64,000 nt of DNA from Notolepis coatsorum (GCA_963971535.1 OZ020589.1:87991796-88055795), one strand, 5' to 3'; shown: positions 20,894-32,079, counted from the stretch's first letter. A program made the numbers and translations. Notes: generated by a model not told the origin, from the sequence alone.

Positions 20894-21053
20894 GTCAAAA
20901 ACTGTTTGGCTATTCTCCTTGCACACCTGCGACTCGTCACCCACTGATCAGTATAAATGGGTAACCAACCCCTGTGGTGGTTGCCATGGTGACTGAAAAT
21001 GCCACACCTCTGCACCGTGAGTACAAATAAAACGAAATAAACAGAAAGGCTTT

Positions 21054-21254
21054 TTGGCTCCAACACCTACCCTTTCCATCCCTTTTGAATGGCCCTCCAG
21101 GCTTGCATGGCACGTTATTGAGAATGTACCGTTTAACATTTCTAGTATTGAGAGCCGACGCGCGCGTAATCTAGATTTAAAGAGTGTTATACAGGACTTT
21201 GCGCAGAAGAATGCCAAGAGACATGTTCGTATAAAATATATATTTTTTTTGTAG
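21054..21254 (+). pseudogene. hAT transposase C-terminal fragment
   Basis: The stretch LSIPFEWPSRLAWH is followed by NISSIESRRARNLDLKSVIQ and DFAQKNAKRH. The last part matches the usual end of ZMYM-like hAT transposases, where a short LSIE...ALDL..VI..FA..KA motif closes the dimerisation region. It lies on plus, like the N-terminal fragment at 5942, so both belong to hAT-B. Confidence 0.6.
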
Positions 21255-21483
21255 GCTACTTTTTCAATGATGCCTGAACATTTTTTTTAAATTTAAAAAG
21301 CTACAAGTGGCCGCAATGTCACTCTATTATTGATTTAGGGGAGGGGCCCCATGGACCGACCTGCAGGGGAGCCCCGAAATATTGCGCAACGCCACTGCGT
21401 GCAGTCCATATAAGCAAGGAAAGCAGTGCTTACCCAAGGGAGAAAAAAATTATAATAACACTGAAATATTAAAATAAAAGTAC

Positions 21484-21853
21484 TAGGGATGTCCGATATT
21501 ATCGGCCTACCGATATTATCGGCATTAAAATGTGATATCGGAAAATATCGGTTTTCAATTATTTATTTTTTTTACATTTCTATAACCTTTATTTACCCAG
21601 GCAAGCAAGTAAGAACAAATTCTGATTTTATTTATTGTCAAAAGTATGCATAATGTTGTGTTAATTCCACAACCAGAGATATGTAATGTTAATTACCTGA
21701 AATTATTACATTTTGGGGGGGGGGGGGGGGGGGGGGGGGAACCCTGCATATATCGGTATAGGTTGATATCGGTTGATATCCGTATCGGAAATTAAGAGTT
21801 GGACAATATCGGTATATCGGTATCGGTAAAAAAGCCAATATCGAGCATCCCTA
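21484..21853. mobile_element. Non-autonomous hAT MITE with poly-G tract
   Basis: The ends are TAGGGATGTCCGATATT and the inverse ...GAGCATCCCTA, with a perfect 8-bp duplication AAAAGTAC (21476-21483 and 21854-21861). Near 21715-21739 it carries a run of about 25 G. Internal GATATCGG repeats are typical of this MITE group. Confidence 0.92.
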
Positions 21854-21861
21854 AAAAGTAC

Positions 21862-23362
21862 TAATAACTGTTTGTTTGTTTTCATTAAAAGAGTTGTCAC
21901 ATGTGTTCCCAGTGCAGCAGCATTCATTCATTTTGTTTTAGCTTTTTGGCGCCACCCGTAGGTGTAAGCACTCTCGATTCGAAAGCATGATAAGAATGCA
22001 TTTCCACCACAGGCATTGAATTTGTTCCCTCAGCCCGCTACTAATATGCCCAGCCTGCCCAGGGTAAGCATGCTTACAAACCAATCAGTAGCTCTTTCGT
22101 TCTGGTATTAGGTAAATTAGGATGTATTTTTTAATCAACGTCATCACGTACACGTTGACTTTCGAAACTTCAACAAGCGGGCCACTTTTACAGTAAAGTT
22201 ACAGAGGTGTTCATTTGCAAGGAGAGACGCATGGATTTCGTGTTCAAGTAAAGGTAAGCTAACATATTTCTATTATTATATTTCAGCTATCGAAAGCTCC
22301 ACTGTCTGTGTGTATACTTGAGTAGCCTCCAGCTCCAGCAAGGATTCTCCGGCGATGCAGCTAGACCCTATACTAATACTCTACATTCAGCATGCAAGGA
22401 TTCTCCGGCGCTGCAGCTGGACCCTATTGGTGTATAATGTTACGGTTCTTTGGTCAAATCACATTCATCAAGCCCTCAGCTAGAATACGCATTGAATCAA
22501 TGTTATAAGACATTGATATCAGGAGCTATCTGTAGCTACTGCTAGCCCGCTAGATAACGTTAAGACAATTTAGTTTACTGGGACATAAAGATCTAACGTG
22601 AGCTAGCTAACGTTAGCTAGCTAACGAGGGAACGGAGGTATTATGCACTCGAGTCGACTATTGCTGGAGCATTTGTTGATATCAGCAGCTATCAGTAGCT
22701 AGCCAGCTAGATACCGTTAGACAATGCCTCGTCATGTATTAAACTAAAAGTGAATAGTTGACTGGGTCTTTGTTTAAACAGTAACGGTAGCTCATGGAGG
22801 TCCGATCTAGACTAGAGCAGACTGCCTCTGTGTTGATACGAGCAGAAGCCAATAGTATCCCGCTGCAGGGCTGGGCGGATATGACTCGTTGCCAAGTCTT
22901 TTTTCAAAATAAGAGTATCATATGAACTGAATGTTGCTAACTGCCGGAGCCATCGATATTATGACTCTAGCTGCGCTTGGGGCGGAAATGAGACCCGCAC
23001 AGATTTTCAAAATAAGAGTATCGTTATGAACTACACGTCTACACGCCACACGGCGGGCAGACCTCTCAGTGACAAGCGCCAAAGGTAAAAACTGAGCGCC
23101 CCTGGCGGGTGGCAGTCTTAAATTTCGCCCCCTGATTACAGGCATATATGCTTTTGTTTTGCATATATGCATATAACAAGTTTAAACTGGTGATGCTCAT
23201 CATGATTCAATAATCTAAATTGAACTGTATGAAATAAAAAGGCAGACTTGTATTGTATTAAATAAAAAGGCAGACTTATCTGGAATTACGCAGCATCAGA
23301 AATTTCAATACTTTTTTTTTTTTAGCACACATCCGCAATGGCCACCACTGGTGTAGTGTGTA
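21862..23362. other. Diverged hAT interior, no gene
   Basis: This stretch holds no coding sequence that I can support. Its part at 22450-22780 is an inverted match to 59440-59880, inside a hAT at 59169-60117, so it is likely the decayed right half of the outer hAT-A. TAGCTAGC and AACGTTAGC-type blocks recur in it. Confidence 0.5.
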
Positions 23363-23405
23363 GTGAGGCAGGCTCTACGTACCAGAGCTGACTGAGATGT
23401 GTAGT

Positions 23406-23660
23406 CAGTGGCAGCTCGTGAATTCTTCTCCAGGGGGGGCGAAATTAATTAGTATCCCCCTCTATCTCTCTTTCTCTCTCTTTCTCTCTCTCTCACTCAC
23501 TCACACACAGCGCGACGTGGAATCTATCGTTACACAAGCAAGGAACTGCAAAAGATCAGACCTAGTAGTATGTAGTATACCAAGAATAACTTCAGTATGA
23601 GTACAGGGCTGTACACATATTTAGCATATTGTTAAACGAGCCAAGGCTAGCTATTAAACT
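23406..23660. mobile_element. hAT left end (second composite block)
   Basis: CAGTGGCAGCTCGTGAATTC breaks the GTGTAGT array at 23405, in the style of a hAT left end. The matching right end was not found; the array resumes at about 38621 after TTTACCAGGTG. All sequence between, including the L1, was inserted into or with this element. Confidence 0.5.
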
Positions 23661-23683
23661 ATCGATATGAATTGAAAATGGGG

Positions 23684-24162
23684 GGCGGCTACGTGGCGTA
23701 GTGGGCAAGGCGCTCGCCACGAAATGCTGGAGACGCTGGGCTCGTCAGTTCGAGCCCAGCGCTCCACATTTGCTTTCAGTTTAGCTGGTCGTCCGTACTA
23801 ATACACATTGGCCGTATTATGGGGTGGGAAACTGATGGGTGGGGATCGGGCGTTGTGGACAGCGACTCCCACAGGTCGGTTGGTGCGCCTGCGCAGTAGA
23901 ATCAGGAAGTGTCGGGGGCAGCGTGAGCCTCCCACGCGTTACTCCTCGCCACTGAGAGATCGAGCTGCACAGGTGAAAAGATGCGACTGCTGTTACCTCA
24001 AGTACCGGAGGGGACTTGTGCTATGTATGACTTAGTCCACATTGCAGCCGGCTTGTGGGAGGCAAGAAACAGCGTCCGTGACAGGGGAGGGTTGAATTGG
24101 ATGATACGAAATTGGGATGGGAGAAAATATGGAAAATGGGAGAAAAAGTGGATAAAAAAAAA
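23684..24162 (+). mobile_element. tRNA-derived SINE with 17-bp target duplication
   Basis: The head GGCGGCTACGTGGCGTAGTG has an A-box-like TGGCGTAGTGGGC and a B-box-like AGTTCGAGCCC. The 479-bp element ends in an A run. It is flanked by direct repeats ATGAATTGAAAATGGGG at 23667-23683 and 24163-24179, which shows LINE-mediated insertion. This is the best-preserved copy of the SINE family in the window. Confidence 0.9.
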
Positions 24163-24175
24163 ATGAATTGAAAAT

Positions 24176-24300
24176 GGGGGACCCTGATGTAAACAAGACA
24201 AACGTCTTTCTCTGGTCTGCATCCCCTTAACAATTGTGTGTATTGAGCCGTACTGTATTGTACCCATTCTGCAATCTGTTAAATAAAGTTTTCATTCATT
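24176..24300 (+). mobile_element. LINE 3' tail with (ATTC)n end
   Basis: The same sequence as 18534-18690: GGGGACCCTGATGTAAAC through CTGCAATCTGTTAAATAAAG and a short CATTCATT tail. The SINE at 23684 inserted into its 5' part. Confidence 0.65.
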
Positions 24301-24496
24301 CAAACATAGACTTACCATCACAAGGGGCGGAGCCAGGCGTTCATGGAGTAGGTCACGTTTTCACGGGAGCTCCCTATTATTGTGTGAAATACACTTGTCA
24401 CCCCACTAGTCTTTATTTTATTTTTATTTTTTATTGGTCCTTTTGTTGAGTGGTCGAGTATCCACTACTTTCGTCGACCTTTTTTCAATTTTCACG

Positions 24497-25390
24497 ATGA
24501 CAATGAGTACCAGAGCCTCGAGTACCCCTGCCGGCAAAATGACATCGGGCCCGTCCACGCTGTCGCCAGAAATTAGTGAAATTCTCTCGGTCGTGACCAA
24601 ACTCCATGAGGGCTTTGAGGAACGCTTCGCTGAGGCACAGAAGAAAGCGCAGGCGGAGCTGTTTGATTCCTTTCATCGGGTAATATCGGAGGAAATCAGG
24701 CTGGCGGTCGCCCCGATGAGAGAAGAGATGGAGTCGTTGCACGCTAACACCGCGGCAAATGCTATTGAGCTAGCCTCGCTAACGACAGAGGCCTCTCGAC
24801 AGAGCGAGAAGGTGGCGGGTCTTGAGAGCTCCCTGCGGGCTATGCAGGCTGACGTTTCCCAACTACAGTCGGTGATTATGGAGATGCAGTCCCGGGAGAG
24901 ACGATACAACATCAGGATTGTCGGTGTACCGGAGGGCAGTGAGGGAGGAGGACATCTTTCGGAGAGCGTGCCGGAGCTACTGCAGAAGATACTGGGGAAG
25001 GAAGTCCTCTCCGACCCTCCTGTGTGTGAAACGGCCTACAGAGCGGGCAAGGCCAGTCCTGGTGTGAGCAGGGGGCCGAGGCCTATCATTGTAAAGCTAA
25101 ACAGGCTACAACAGAGAGAGCTCATCATGCGGTCGGCCCGTGCCAGGAGGGGGGAACTCGCTATCGGCAATCACAAAGTGGCCATTTTCGAGGACTTCAC
25201 ACCGGAGGTTCAAGCGGAGAGAAGCAAATACAAAGTGGTCATGGCCAAGCTATGGAATCTGGGCATGAGGCCTACACTATTTGCCCCCGCAAGATTGTCT
25301 GTGCTGTGCAAGGGCGATGACCGTCGCTCATTTTGGACGTTGGCCAGGGCGGAGGAATATCTAGGGGGGTTAGCCGTGACGGTGGCTTGA
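24497..25390 (+). CDS. L1 ORF1 protein (RNA-binding)
   Basis: The frame is open from 24434, but the Met at 24497 (ACGATGACAATG, A at -3) is the better start, giving 297 aa. After a Ser/Thr-rich leader comes a helical region (about residues 25-130) with heptads and EEMESLHANTAANAIELAS, likely the trimeric coiled coil. Next is an RRM-like domain beginning RRYNIRIVGVPEG, and a C-terminal domain with ERSKYKVVMAKLW. ORF1p binds L1 RNA as a trimer in the cytoplasmic particle. The frame is intact. Confidence 0.9.
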   Translation: MTMSTRASSTPAGKMTSGPSTLSPEISEILSVVTKLHEGFEERFAEAQKKAQAELFDSFHRVISEEIRLAVAPMREEMESLHANTAANAIELASLTTEASRQSEKVAGLESSLRAMQADVSQLQSVIMEMQSRERRYNIRIVGVPEGSEGGGHLSESVPELLQKILGKEVLSDPPVCETAYRAGKASPGVSRGPRPIIVKLNRLQQRELIMRSARARRGELAIGNHKVAIFEDFTPEVQAERSKYKVVMAKLWNLGMRPTLFAPARLSVLCKGDDRRSFWTLARAEEYLGGLAVTVA

Positions 25391-27143
25391 TAGCTATGTC
25401 GGGTGAGTGACTTGATGTGTTGGACCTAGATGCATTGACAGGGCGGACTACTCACAATTGCTGGTTGTCATGCCTAATGACTTCGGTGACTTGCTAAATG
25501 CTGACCTCATGGTCGTACGTGTGCGTCGCCTTTATGATAGCTAGCGAGTTAGCTGGACAATGCTCATTTCAGATGCGGGCGTACGGGCTGGTTTCATCAC
25601 TAGCTTGCGTGCTAGCATCGAACTAACTAGCAGGCTACGGCTATCGCCCGCATCGAGACATTCGAGAACCGATAATGTTTGCGTATGCACAATTCAACGA
25701 TGATCGGGTCCTTATCTTACTTCTTATATGCTTTAATTTTTATTTCCAGGCTGTTTTGAGCTTTGGGCTCCAGTAGTATAAGGTCGGTTGAGTATATATA
25801 TGCAATTTGTGATAACAGGTTGTGTCAGGTATAGCTTAGTATTATCACCGGGTTAATGAAGGTGTTTAATTCTATTCTTACATAGGTTATGTCATTCCAG
25901 CCGTTGTGCCTGACCAGAGGAGCTGCTACATGCTTGCACTTAGTCCATAACCCCTTTTTTCCTTTTCTTCTCATTGTCGCTGTTTAAATAACATCTACTT
26001 GCGCAATCTAACTGTGACCCGATCCTGCCTTAGTCTATCTGCTGGTATGCTTTGGTTTGATTTTGTTTTGAATTTTCCTTTATCCATTTATGCTATAACG
26101 TTGCGACATTAATACGCAGACTCTGTAGTAGATGGTTACAGGGCTGATGTTGACATTCGAAACCCGATAATGTTTGCGTATGCACAATTCAACGGTGATC
26201 TGGTCCTTTTCTTACTTCTTGTTTGCTTTAATTTTTATTTCCAGGCTGTTTTGAGCTTTGGGCACTAGTAGTAGAAGGTCGGTTGAGTATATATATGCAA
26301 TATGTGATAACAGGTTGTGTCAGGTATAGCTTATTATTATCCCCGGGTTAATGAAGGTGTTTAATTCTATTCTTACATAGGTTATGTCATTCCAGCCGTT
26401 GTGCCTGACCAGAGGGGCTGTTACTGTTACATGCTTGCACTTAGTCCATAACCCCTTTTTCCTTTTCTTCTCATTGTCGCTGTTTAAATGGCATCTATTT
26501 GCGCAATTTAATTGTGACCCGATCCTACCTTAGTCTAGCTGCTGGTAGACTTTAATTTAATTTTGTTTTGAATTTTCCTTTATCCATTTATGCTATAAAG
26601 TTGTGACATTAATACGCAGACTCGGAAGTAGATGGTTACAGGTCTGATGTTGAGCTATTATATAGTAATGGCAAATTTTTCCATTATAGTTGTCTCATGT
26701 TAGGGCCTAGGCTCACGGTGGTTTTCGACCGATATCTTTATTGAATTTAATTTTAATTTTAATTTGTGTTTAGTGGACTAGTGGGGGTTGATCAGGGGGT
26801 TATCTAGAGGGGGGTCGATGTGGAGAGTGTCTTATTGGATCCATGACTCCAGTGGGTATTGATAGGAAGATGACCATCCTTAGTGGATGGGGCAGAGTGA
26901 GGGGATCGGAATGTGGGTATAGGAGGGTTAATGCTAGGACGAGTGGGTTAGGGTTTAGAGCAGAAGGAGGGGGGGTTGTTGTAACTGGGGTGGTTTTGTT
27001 CTGTGTTTTATGTACTGTTGTCTTATATGTGTGTGATTGTTCCTCCTCTGAACTCCTGGGATTGACCGTCTGGGCCCGCCTGGATCAGCGCCTCGAGCCT
27101 CAGCCTGGCTGCACTGGTATGTTCTCTACGCATTTAGACAATT
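25391..27143 (+). other. L1 inter-ORF region
   Basis: No ORF here is supported. The first 270 bp contain GCTAGC/TTAGCTGG motifs, followed by the tandem duplication (25659-26650) and a G-rich stretch (26780-26990). An internal promoter or ribosome entry for ORF2 could reside here, but nothing in the sequence proves it. Confidence 0.6.
25659..26650 (+). repeat. 495-bp tandem duplication between L1 ORFs
   Basis: Two units beginning GACATTCGA(G/A)A(A/C)CCGATAATG at about 25659 and 26154 are nearly identical. They cover half of the inter-ORF region. Each unit includes the TATATATATGCAATTTGTGA-like block. Confidence 0.85.
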
Positions 27144-27732
27144 TTGACCATGGCTAAATTGAATATTTTAATTTGGAACGCTGGGGGTCTTAACGCCCCA
27201 CACAAGCGTGCCAGTGTCCTTTGGTTATTGAAGAGAAGAAATATTGACATTGCTCTCCTTAGTGAGACGCATTTATTGGTGGGTGATGTGTCAAGGCTGG
27301 CAAATCGACAATATCACGTTATCTCCTCATCCTCAGCCGATGATAAGACGAAAGGAGTCGTCATAGTTACAAGACGTAACCTTGATATCAAGGTCCTGGA
27401 CGTGTGGTCGGACACGGAGGGAAGGATTACTATAGCAAAAGTTGAGTTTTCTCATAGGAAGATGGCAATAATAGCATTGTATGCTCCTAACACATTTGAT
27501 TCAGCGTTCTATAATACAATCACGAAGAATATGTTGGAACTTACTGGATACGCTCTCATTGTGGGTGGCGATTTTAATGCGTGCTGGGATGCGGAGATGG
27601 ATAGGTCCGGGTCCTCTGAAACGAGCGACCAAAAACGGTCCTCTAAGGCCCTCAGGATGTGGGCCCAGGACACGGGGCTCGCAGACCAATGGCGCTTATC
27701 CAATCCCACCCTCAAGGATTACTCTCACCTGT
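27144..27732 (+). pseudogene. L1 ORF2, endonuclease part
   Basis: The frame opens with MAKLNILIWNAGGLN. It has the apurinic-type endonuclease signatures: Asn in WNAGG, Glu in LLSETHL, ALYAPN, and Asp/Asn in VGGDFNACWD. It would nick target DNA to start reverse transcription. It is cut at 27732 by a LINE, and the last endonuclease motif SDH lies at about 30900 after two insertions. Confidence 0.9.
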
Positions 27733-28882
27733 GGCACTCACCTCTGTGGTCATGAAATGTTTCGAGAGGCTGGTCAAGGACCACATTTGTGCCTCCCTCC
27801 CCAGTGATATGGACCCTATGCAATTTGCATACAGGACAAACAGGTCCACCGACGACGCGGTCTCCCAGGTACTGCACAGCACCCTCTCGCACCTTGACCG
27901 TCAGAAGGGGGGCTATGTGAGACTGTTGTTCATTGACTACAGCTCAGCGTTCAACACCATAGTCCCCACCAGACTGGTGGACAAGCTGATCGAGCTAGGT
28001 CTGAGCTCCGCCCTGAGCGCCTGGGTACTGGACTTTCTGAGCGAAAGACCCCAGGCAGTCAGGGTGGGGGGTCAGACCTCCAACACCATCACTCTGAGCA
28101 TCGGGTCCCCCCAGGGCTGTGTTCTGAGCCCCCTGCTGTACTCACTCTACACACACAACTGTGTGGCCAAGTTCAGCTCCAACTCCATAGTGAAGTTCGC
28201 AGACGACACGGTGGTGGTGGGGCTGATCTCGGACAACGACAAGAAGGCCTACCGGGAGGAGGTTGAGGTACTGGAACGCTGGTGCCAGGACAACAGCCTG
28301 CTCCTGAACATTGGTAAAACCAAGGAGCTGATCGTGGATTATAGGAGAGGACAGCAGGAGACGCACACACCACTGATGATTAACGGGGCTACCGTGGACA
28401 GGGTGAGCAGCTTTAAGTACCTGGGGGTCCACATCTCAGAGGACCTGACATGGTCAACACACATAGACACAGTAGTAAAGAAGGCGAAACAGCGCCTCTA
28501 CCACCTGAGACAGTTAAGGAAGTTCAGAGTATCGGGGAAGATACTCCAGTCCTTCTACTCAGGAGCTGTAGAGAGCATCCTGACCGGAAACATCACTGCC
28601 TGGTATGGAAACAGCACGGCACAGGACAAGAAGGCCCTACAGAGAGTGGTGCGCTCAGCCGAGCGTACCACGGGTATTGCACTACCCCCCCTGCAGGTTC
28701 TATACAACAAGAGGTGCAAATCCAGAGCCTGCAGGATAATGAAAGACCCTCACCACCCCAATAACAGCCTGTTTCAGCTGCTGAGGTCAGGCAGACGCCT
28801 GCGAACCCCAGCTACTAGGACAGAGCGGCTTAGGCTCAGCTTCTTCCCCCAGGCCATCAGAGCCATGAACAATGAACATTGA
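27733..28882 (+). pseudogene. Reverse transcriptase 3' half (LINE A1)
   Basis: The open stretch reads through from L1 into [30 protein letters not shown] (first catalytic Asp), [16 protein letters not shown], and [10 protein letters not shown] (catalytic ADD). The thumb and C-terminal region follow, ending PQAIRAMN before the stop. It is close to, but clearly a different subfamily from, LINE B. The endonuclease and fingers are lost. Confidence 0.88.
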
Positions 28883-29306
28883 GTGCTCAGAACATTGAAC
28901 TACCCACACACAAGCACACATGAACACACACACGACACGCACACTGTGCACGCTCACACACGAGCAGCCACTTAACACTTTAACATGAGCGGGCACACAC
29001 TCATGTCGCACACACGCACACTTATGGCCAAAGGAAAGGACACTTTAAATTAGAATAACAGGAACAGTGTATTGCACTACCAAAGCTAACTAGCATGTCC
29101 CATATGCTCTGTAAATAACTATGTACAGATACCGAGATGTCACTCCATGTTACCTGTTACCTGTTTACTGCACAATGTTGTTTTTTCATTTTGATTCTAT
29201 TATATGTACCACTGTATTGCACATCGTTGCGGGCAAGACCACCCGCATTTCATTGTATACCTGTATGCCGTGACAATTAAAACTCTTGACTTGACTTGAC
29301 TTGACT
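27733..29306 (+). mobile_element. Rex1/CR1-like LINE (A1), 5' truncated
   Basis: It joins L1 at TCTCACCTGT with a short CCTGT microhomology and ends in (CTTGA)n before L1 resumes with CAGCCAGACAC. No clear target duplication is seen. It carries the 3' half of an RT ORF and a CA-rich 3' UTR. Confidence 0.85.
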
Positions 29307-29341
29307 TGTCAGCCAGACACAAAACCTTCTCTCGAATAGAC

Positions 29342-30352
29342 ACACAGCACACAGCAGCATCACACCTGGACAAGAGGCAGGGGAACTATGTGAGAATGCT
29401 ATTCATCGACTACAGCTCGGCATTCAATACCATAGTCCCCTCCATACTCATAGCCAAGCTCAGGGACCTGGGCTTGAACTATGACCTCTGCCAGTGGGTC
29501 TTGGACTTCCTGACTGGCAGACCCCAGGTGGTGAGAGCAGGCAACTGCACCTCCTCATCCATCACCCTCAACATAGGGGCCCCCCAGGGCTGTGTTCTGA
29601 GTCCCCTCCTCTACTCCCTGTACACACACGACTGTGTGGCTCAGCGGAGTAGCAATACAATCATCAAATTTGCTGACGACACAGTGGTGGTGGGCCTGAT
29701 CTCTGCCAACGACGAGAGGGCCTACCTGGAAGAGGTCAAGGTCCTGGCGGGATGGTGCCAGGAAAACAGCCTCTCCCTGAACGTCAGCAAAACAAAGGAG
29801 ATGATTGTGGACTTCAGGAGGTCGGGGGTCAAGGACTACAGCCCCCTCAGCATCGACGGGGCACCGGTTGAGAGAGTCAACAGCTTTAAGTACCTCGGAG
29901 CCTACATATCCGAGGACTTGACATGGACCACACACATTGACAGTGTTGTGAAGAAGGCACGACAACGCCTCTACTTCCTCAGGCGCCTAAGGAAGTTCCA
30001 AGTCAGTCAGAAGATCCTTAAGAACTTCTACTCATGTACAATAGAGAGCATCTTGACCGGCAACATCACCTCCTGGTTTGGGAATAGCACTGCACAAGAC
30101 CGAAGCAGACTACAAAGAGTGACACGTTCAGCCGAACGCACAATTGGAGGGGGGCTCCCCACCCTCCAGAACATTTACAACAAGCGTTGCAAGGGCAAGG
30201 CTAAGAGAATCATTAAAGACTCCAGTCACCCGAACAACTGCCTCTTTGAACTGCTGCGGTCAGGCAAGCGATACCGGAGTCTCAAGGCGAGCACAGAAAG
30301 ACTCAGAAGAAGCTTCTATCCCCAGGCCATCAGGCTGCTAAACGAACAATGA
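29342..30352 (+). pseudogene. Reverse transcriptase 3' half (LINE A2)
   Basis: Residues from [15 protein letters not shown] through [17 protein letters not shown] and the C-terminal tail [12 protein letters not shown] match LINE B with only a few substitutions. The upstream endonuclease and RT fingers are absent, so it is a dead 5'-truncated copy. Its open frame starts at 29306 in L1 sequence. Confidence 0.88.
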
Positions 30353-30831
30353 ACACTACACAACAACAACCACCAAACGCACATAGCACACACATCCACA
30401 CGCACACACTCACTTTAAACAAACACACTGTAGCACCCACTCCACACACTTTATAGCACACACCCACTTTAAACAAACACACTGTAGCACCCACTCCCCA
30501 CACTTTATATTTATTGATGAAGGATTGCACTACAACTCGTACACCTTACTGTAAATTGTACCTAAATTGTACCTCATCCCATTTCTGCTTTGCACTATAT
30601 AGTACTGTACATTAGTACACTGCATAGTATTGTATATTATATGGTAACTCAGAACATTGTACATATGTCTATACCGAACACTGTGACCTCATTTTCTTCT
30701 TCTAAATTACATGCTATACTATGTTATTTGATACTATCTTGTCTAGCACAGTCTCTGGAGCGTAACAGTAAGAAGCATTTTGTATGAAAGTATTCTGTAC
30801 TTCTGTATGACAACTATTAAAGAAACTAAAC
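29342..30831 (+). mobile_element. Rex1/CR1-like LINE (A2), 5' truncated
   Basis: It begins ACACAGCACACAGCAGCATC and ends ATTAAAGAAACTAAAC, flanked by a 5-bp duplication TAGAC (29337-29341 and 30832-30836). It is nearly identical to the 3' part of LINE B (34050-35560). It was inserted in L1 ORF2 35 bp away from A1. Confidence 0.88.
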
Positions 30832-30836
30832 TAGAC

Positions 30837-32079
30837 TATGCATTCGCGTCCCCTAATATGTTTGATAGTTTCGATGTCTCATTGGTTCCCTTGGCTCTCT
30901 CAGACCACAAGGGGATTTTCCTTACGGCAACCTTTGGCAGGCTCTCCGCGAGAGCTCCCAGATGGCGTTTTAATTCAACCTTGCTAAAGAACGATGATTT
31001 CTGTTCTGAGTTCAGGAGTAAACTAGCTGAATTCTTGCAGATCAACGTTGGCACAGTCAAAGACCCTAGGGTCCTGTGGAACGCATTGAAAGGATTTATC
31101 AGGGGTCATGTCACACTTTTCGCCTCCAATTTGCGAAAATCCCGGTCAAAAAAGCTAGAAGGACTGGAAACATTATATGCGGACCTATACGCATCCTTGC
31201 AAACTAACTATAGTGAACGACTAAACACACAACGTAAGATAGTCAAGAAAGAAATAAACTCCATACTTAAACAACAGTCTGAGTTCTTGATACATAGGAC
31301 AAGACAAAATTACTACTTTCACGGCTCCAGGCCTAGCCATCTATTGGCAATGAAAATACGCTCGAATGATCATTTCTCGGATATCCCCTCGATCAAGACG
31401 AGCCAGGGTGCAGTCACTACTGATTCGAAAAAGATCAATGACACTTTTAAAGAGTTTTACTCACAGTTATATAGCTCAGAGGTTAATCTTGATGACTCTA
31501 AATTTGAATCGTTCATTGGCGGGCTTGAGTTACCCCACATCTCTGAGGAAGAGGCCAAGGAACTGGGGAAACCGATCACTCTTACGGAATTGAGGGAGAC
31601 GATTACTGAAATGCAGAGGGGTAAGGCACCAGGCTGGGATGGTATTCCACCCGAAGTGTATTTAGCTTTCTGGGACCAACTGGGTCCATTGATGCTCGAT
31701 ATGATCAATTACGCTATCGAACAAGGGGAGTTCTCAAGAGATGTCAATATGGCGTTGATTTCTTTACTTCTCAAGAAGGACAAAGATCCCAATGATTGTG
31801 GTAGCTATAGACCCTTGAGTCTTCTCGGGCCGATTTAAAAGTGTTTGCCAAGGTGCTGGCCCGTCGCCTGCAGAGATTTATGACTGTATTGGTACACTGC
31901 GATCAAACTGGTTTTATCCCGGGGCGCATGGCTGCAGATAATCTTAGGAGGCTGTTGCATGTAAACGATAACAGTAAAGACAGTACAGCTCCGTCCACAG
32001 TTCTGTCTTTGGATGCCATGAAGGCGTTTGACAGACTTGAGTGGTCATACCTGTGGAAGGTACTTGAGATTATGGGTCT
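30837..32079 (+). pseudogene. L1 ORF2, endonuclease end and RT start
   Basis: The segment continues L1 ORF2: DYAFASPN, then SDHKGIF (the last endonuclease motif), a helical linker rich in Lys and Arg, and RT fingers (RGKAPGWDGIPPEVY, CGSYRPLSLL). The frame shifts by one base near 31836 and continues with VFAKVLARRL, DQTGFIPGR and LSLDAMKAFDRLEW (first RT Asp). It is cut at 32079 by LINE B. Confidence 0.9.

Larger units (their letters stand above)
5675..21397 (+). mobile_element. hAT transposon (hAT-B), split by a 15-kb nest
   Basis: The left end is CAGTGGTGTAGC and the right end, reverse complemented, is CAGTGGCGTTGC. Both are flanked by a perfect 8-bp duplication CGTGCAGT (5667-5674 and 21398-21405), the hallmark of hAT insertion. 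Transposase pieces on the plus strand remain near each end (5942-6211 and 21054-21254). Everything between is later insertion or rearrangement. Confidence 0.85.
5661..23363. mobile_element. Outer hAT-like composite (hAT-A)
   Basis: The array unit TGTGTAG is broken at 5660 by CAGGGACGTGCAGT and resumes at 23364 after GGCCACCACTG. The outer ends (CAGGGACGTGC and, reverse complemented, CAGTGGTGGCC) look like hAT termini but share only a few bases. Because the flank is a tandem repeat, an 8-bp duplication cannot be read. The interior at 22450-22780 matches, inverted, the hAT at 59169-60117, which supports a hAT origin. Element hAT-B (5675-21397) sits 14 bp inside its left end. Confidence 0.45.

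Noticed and set aside
27659..28882. Single 407-codon gene
   Set aside because: Its first codons are out-of-frame L1 sequence and only the part after 27733 is LINE A1.
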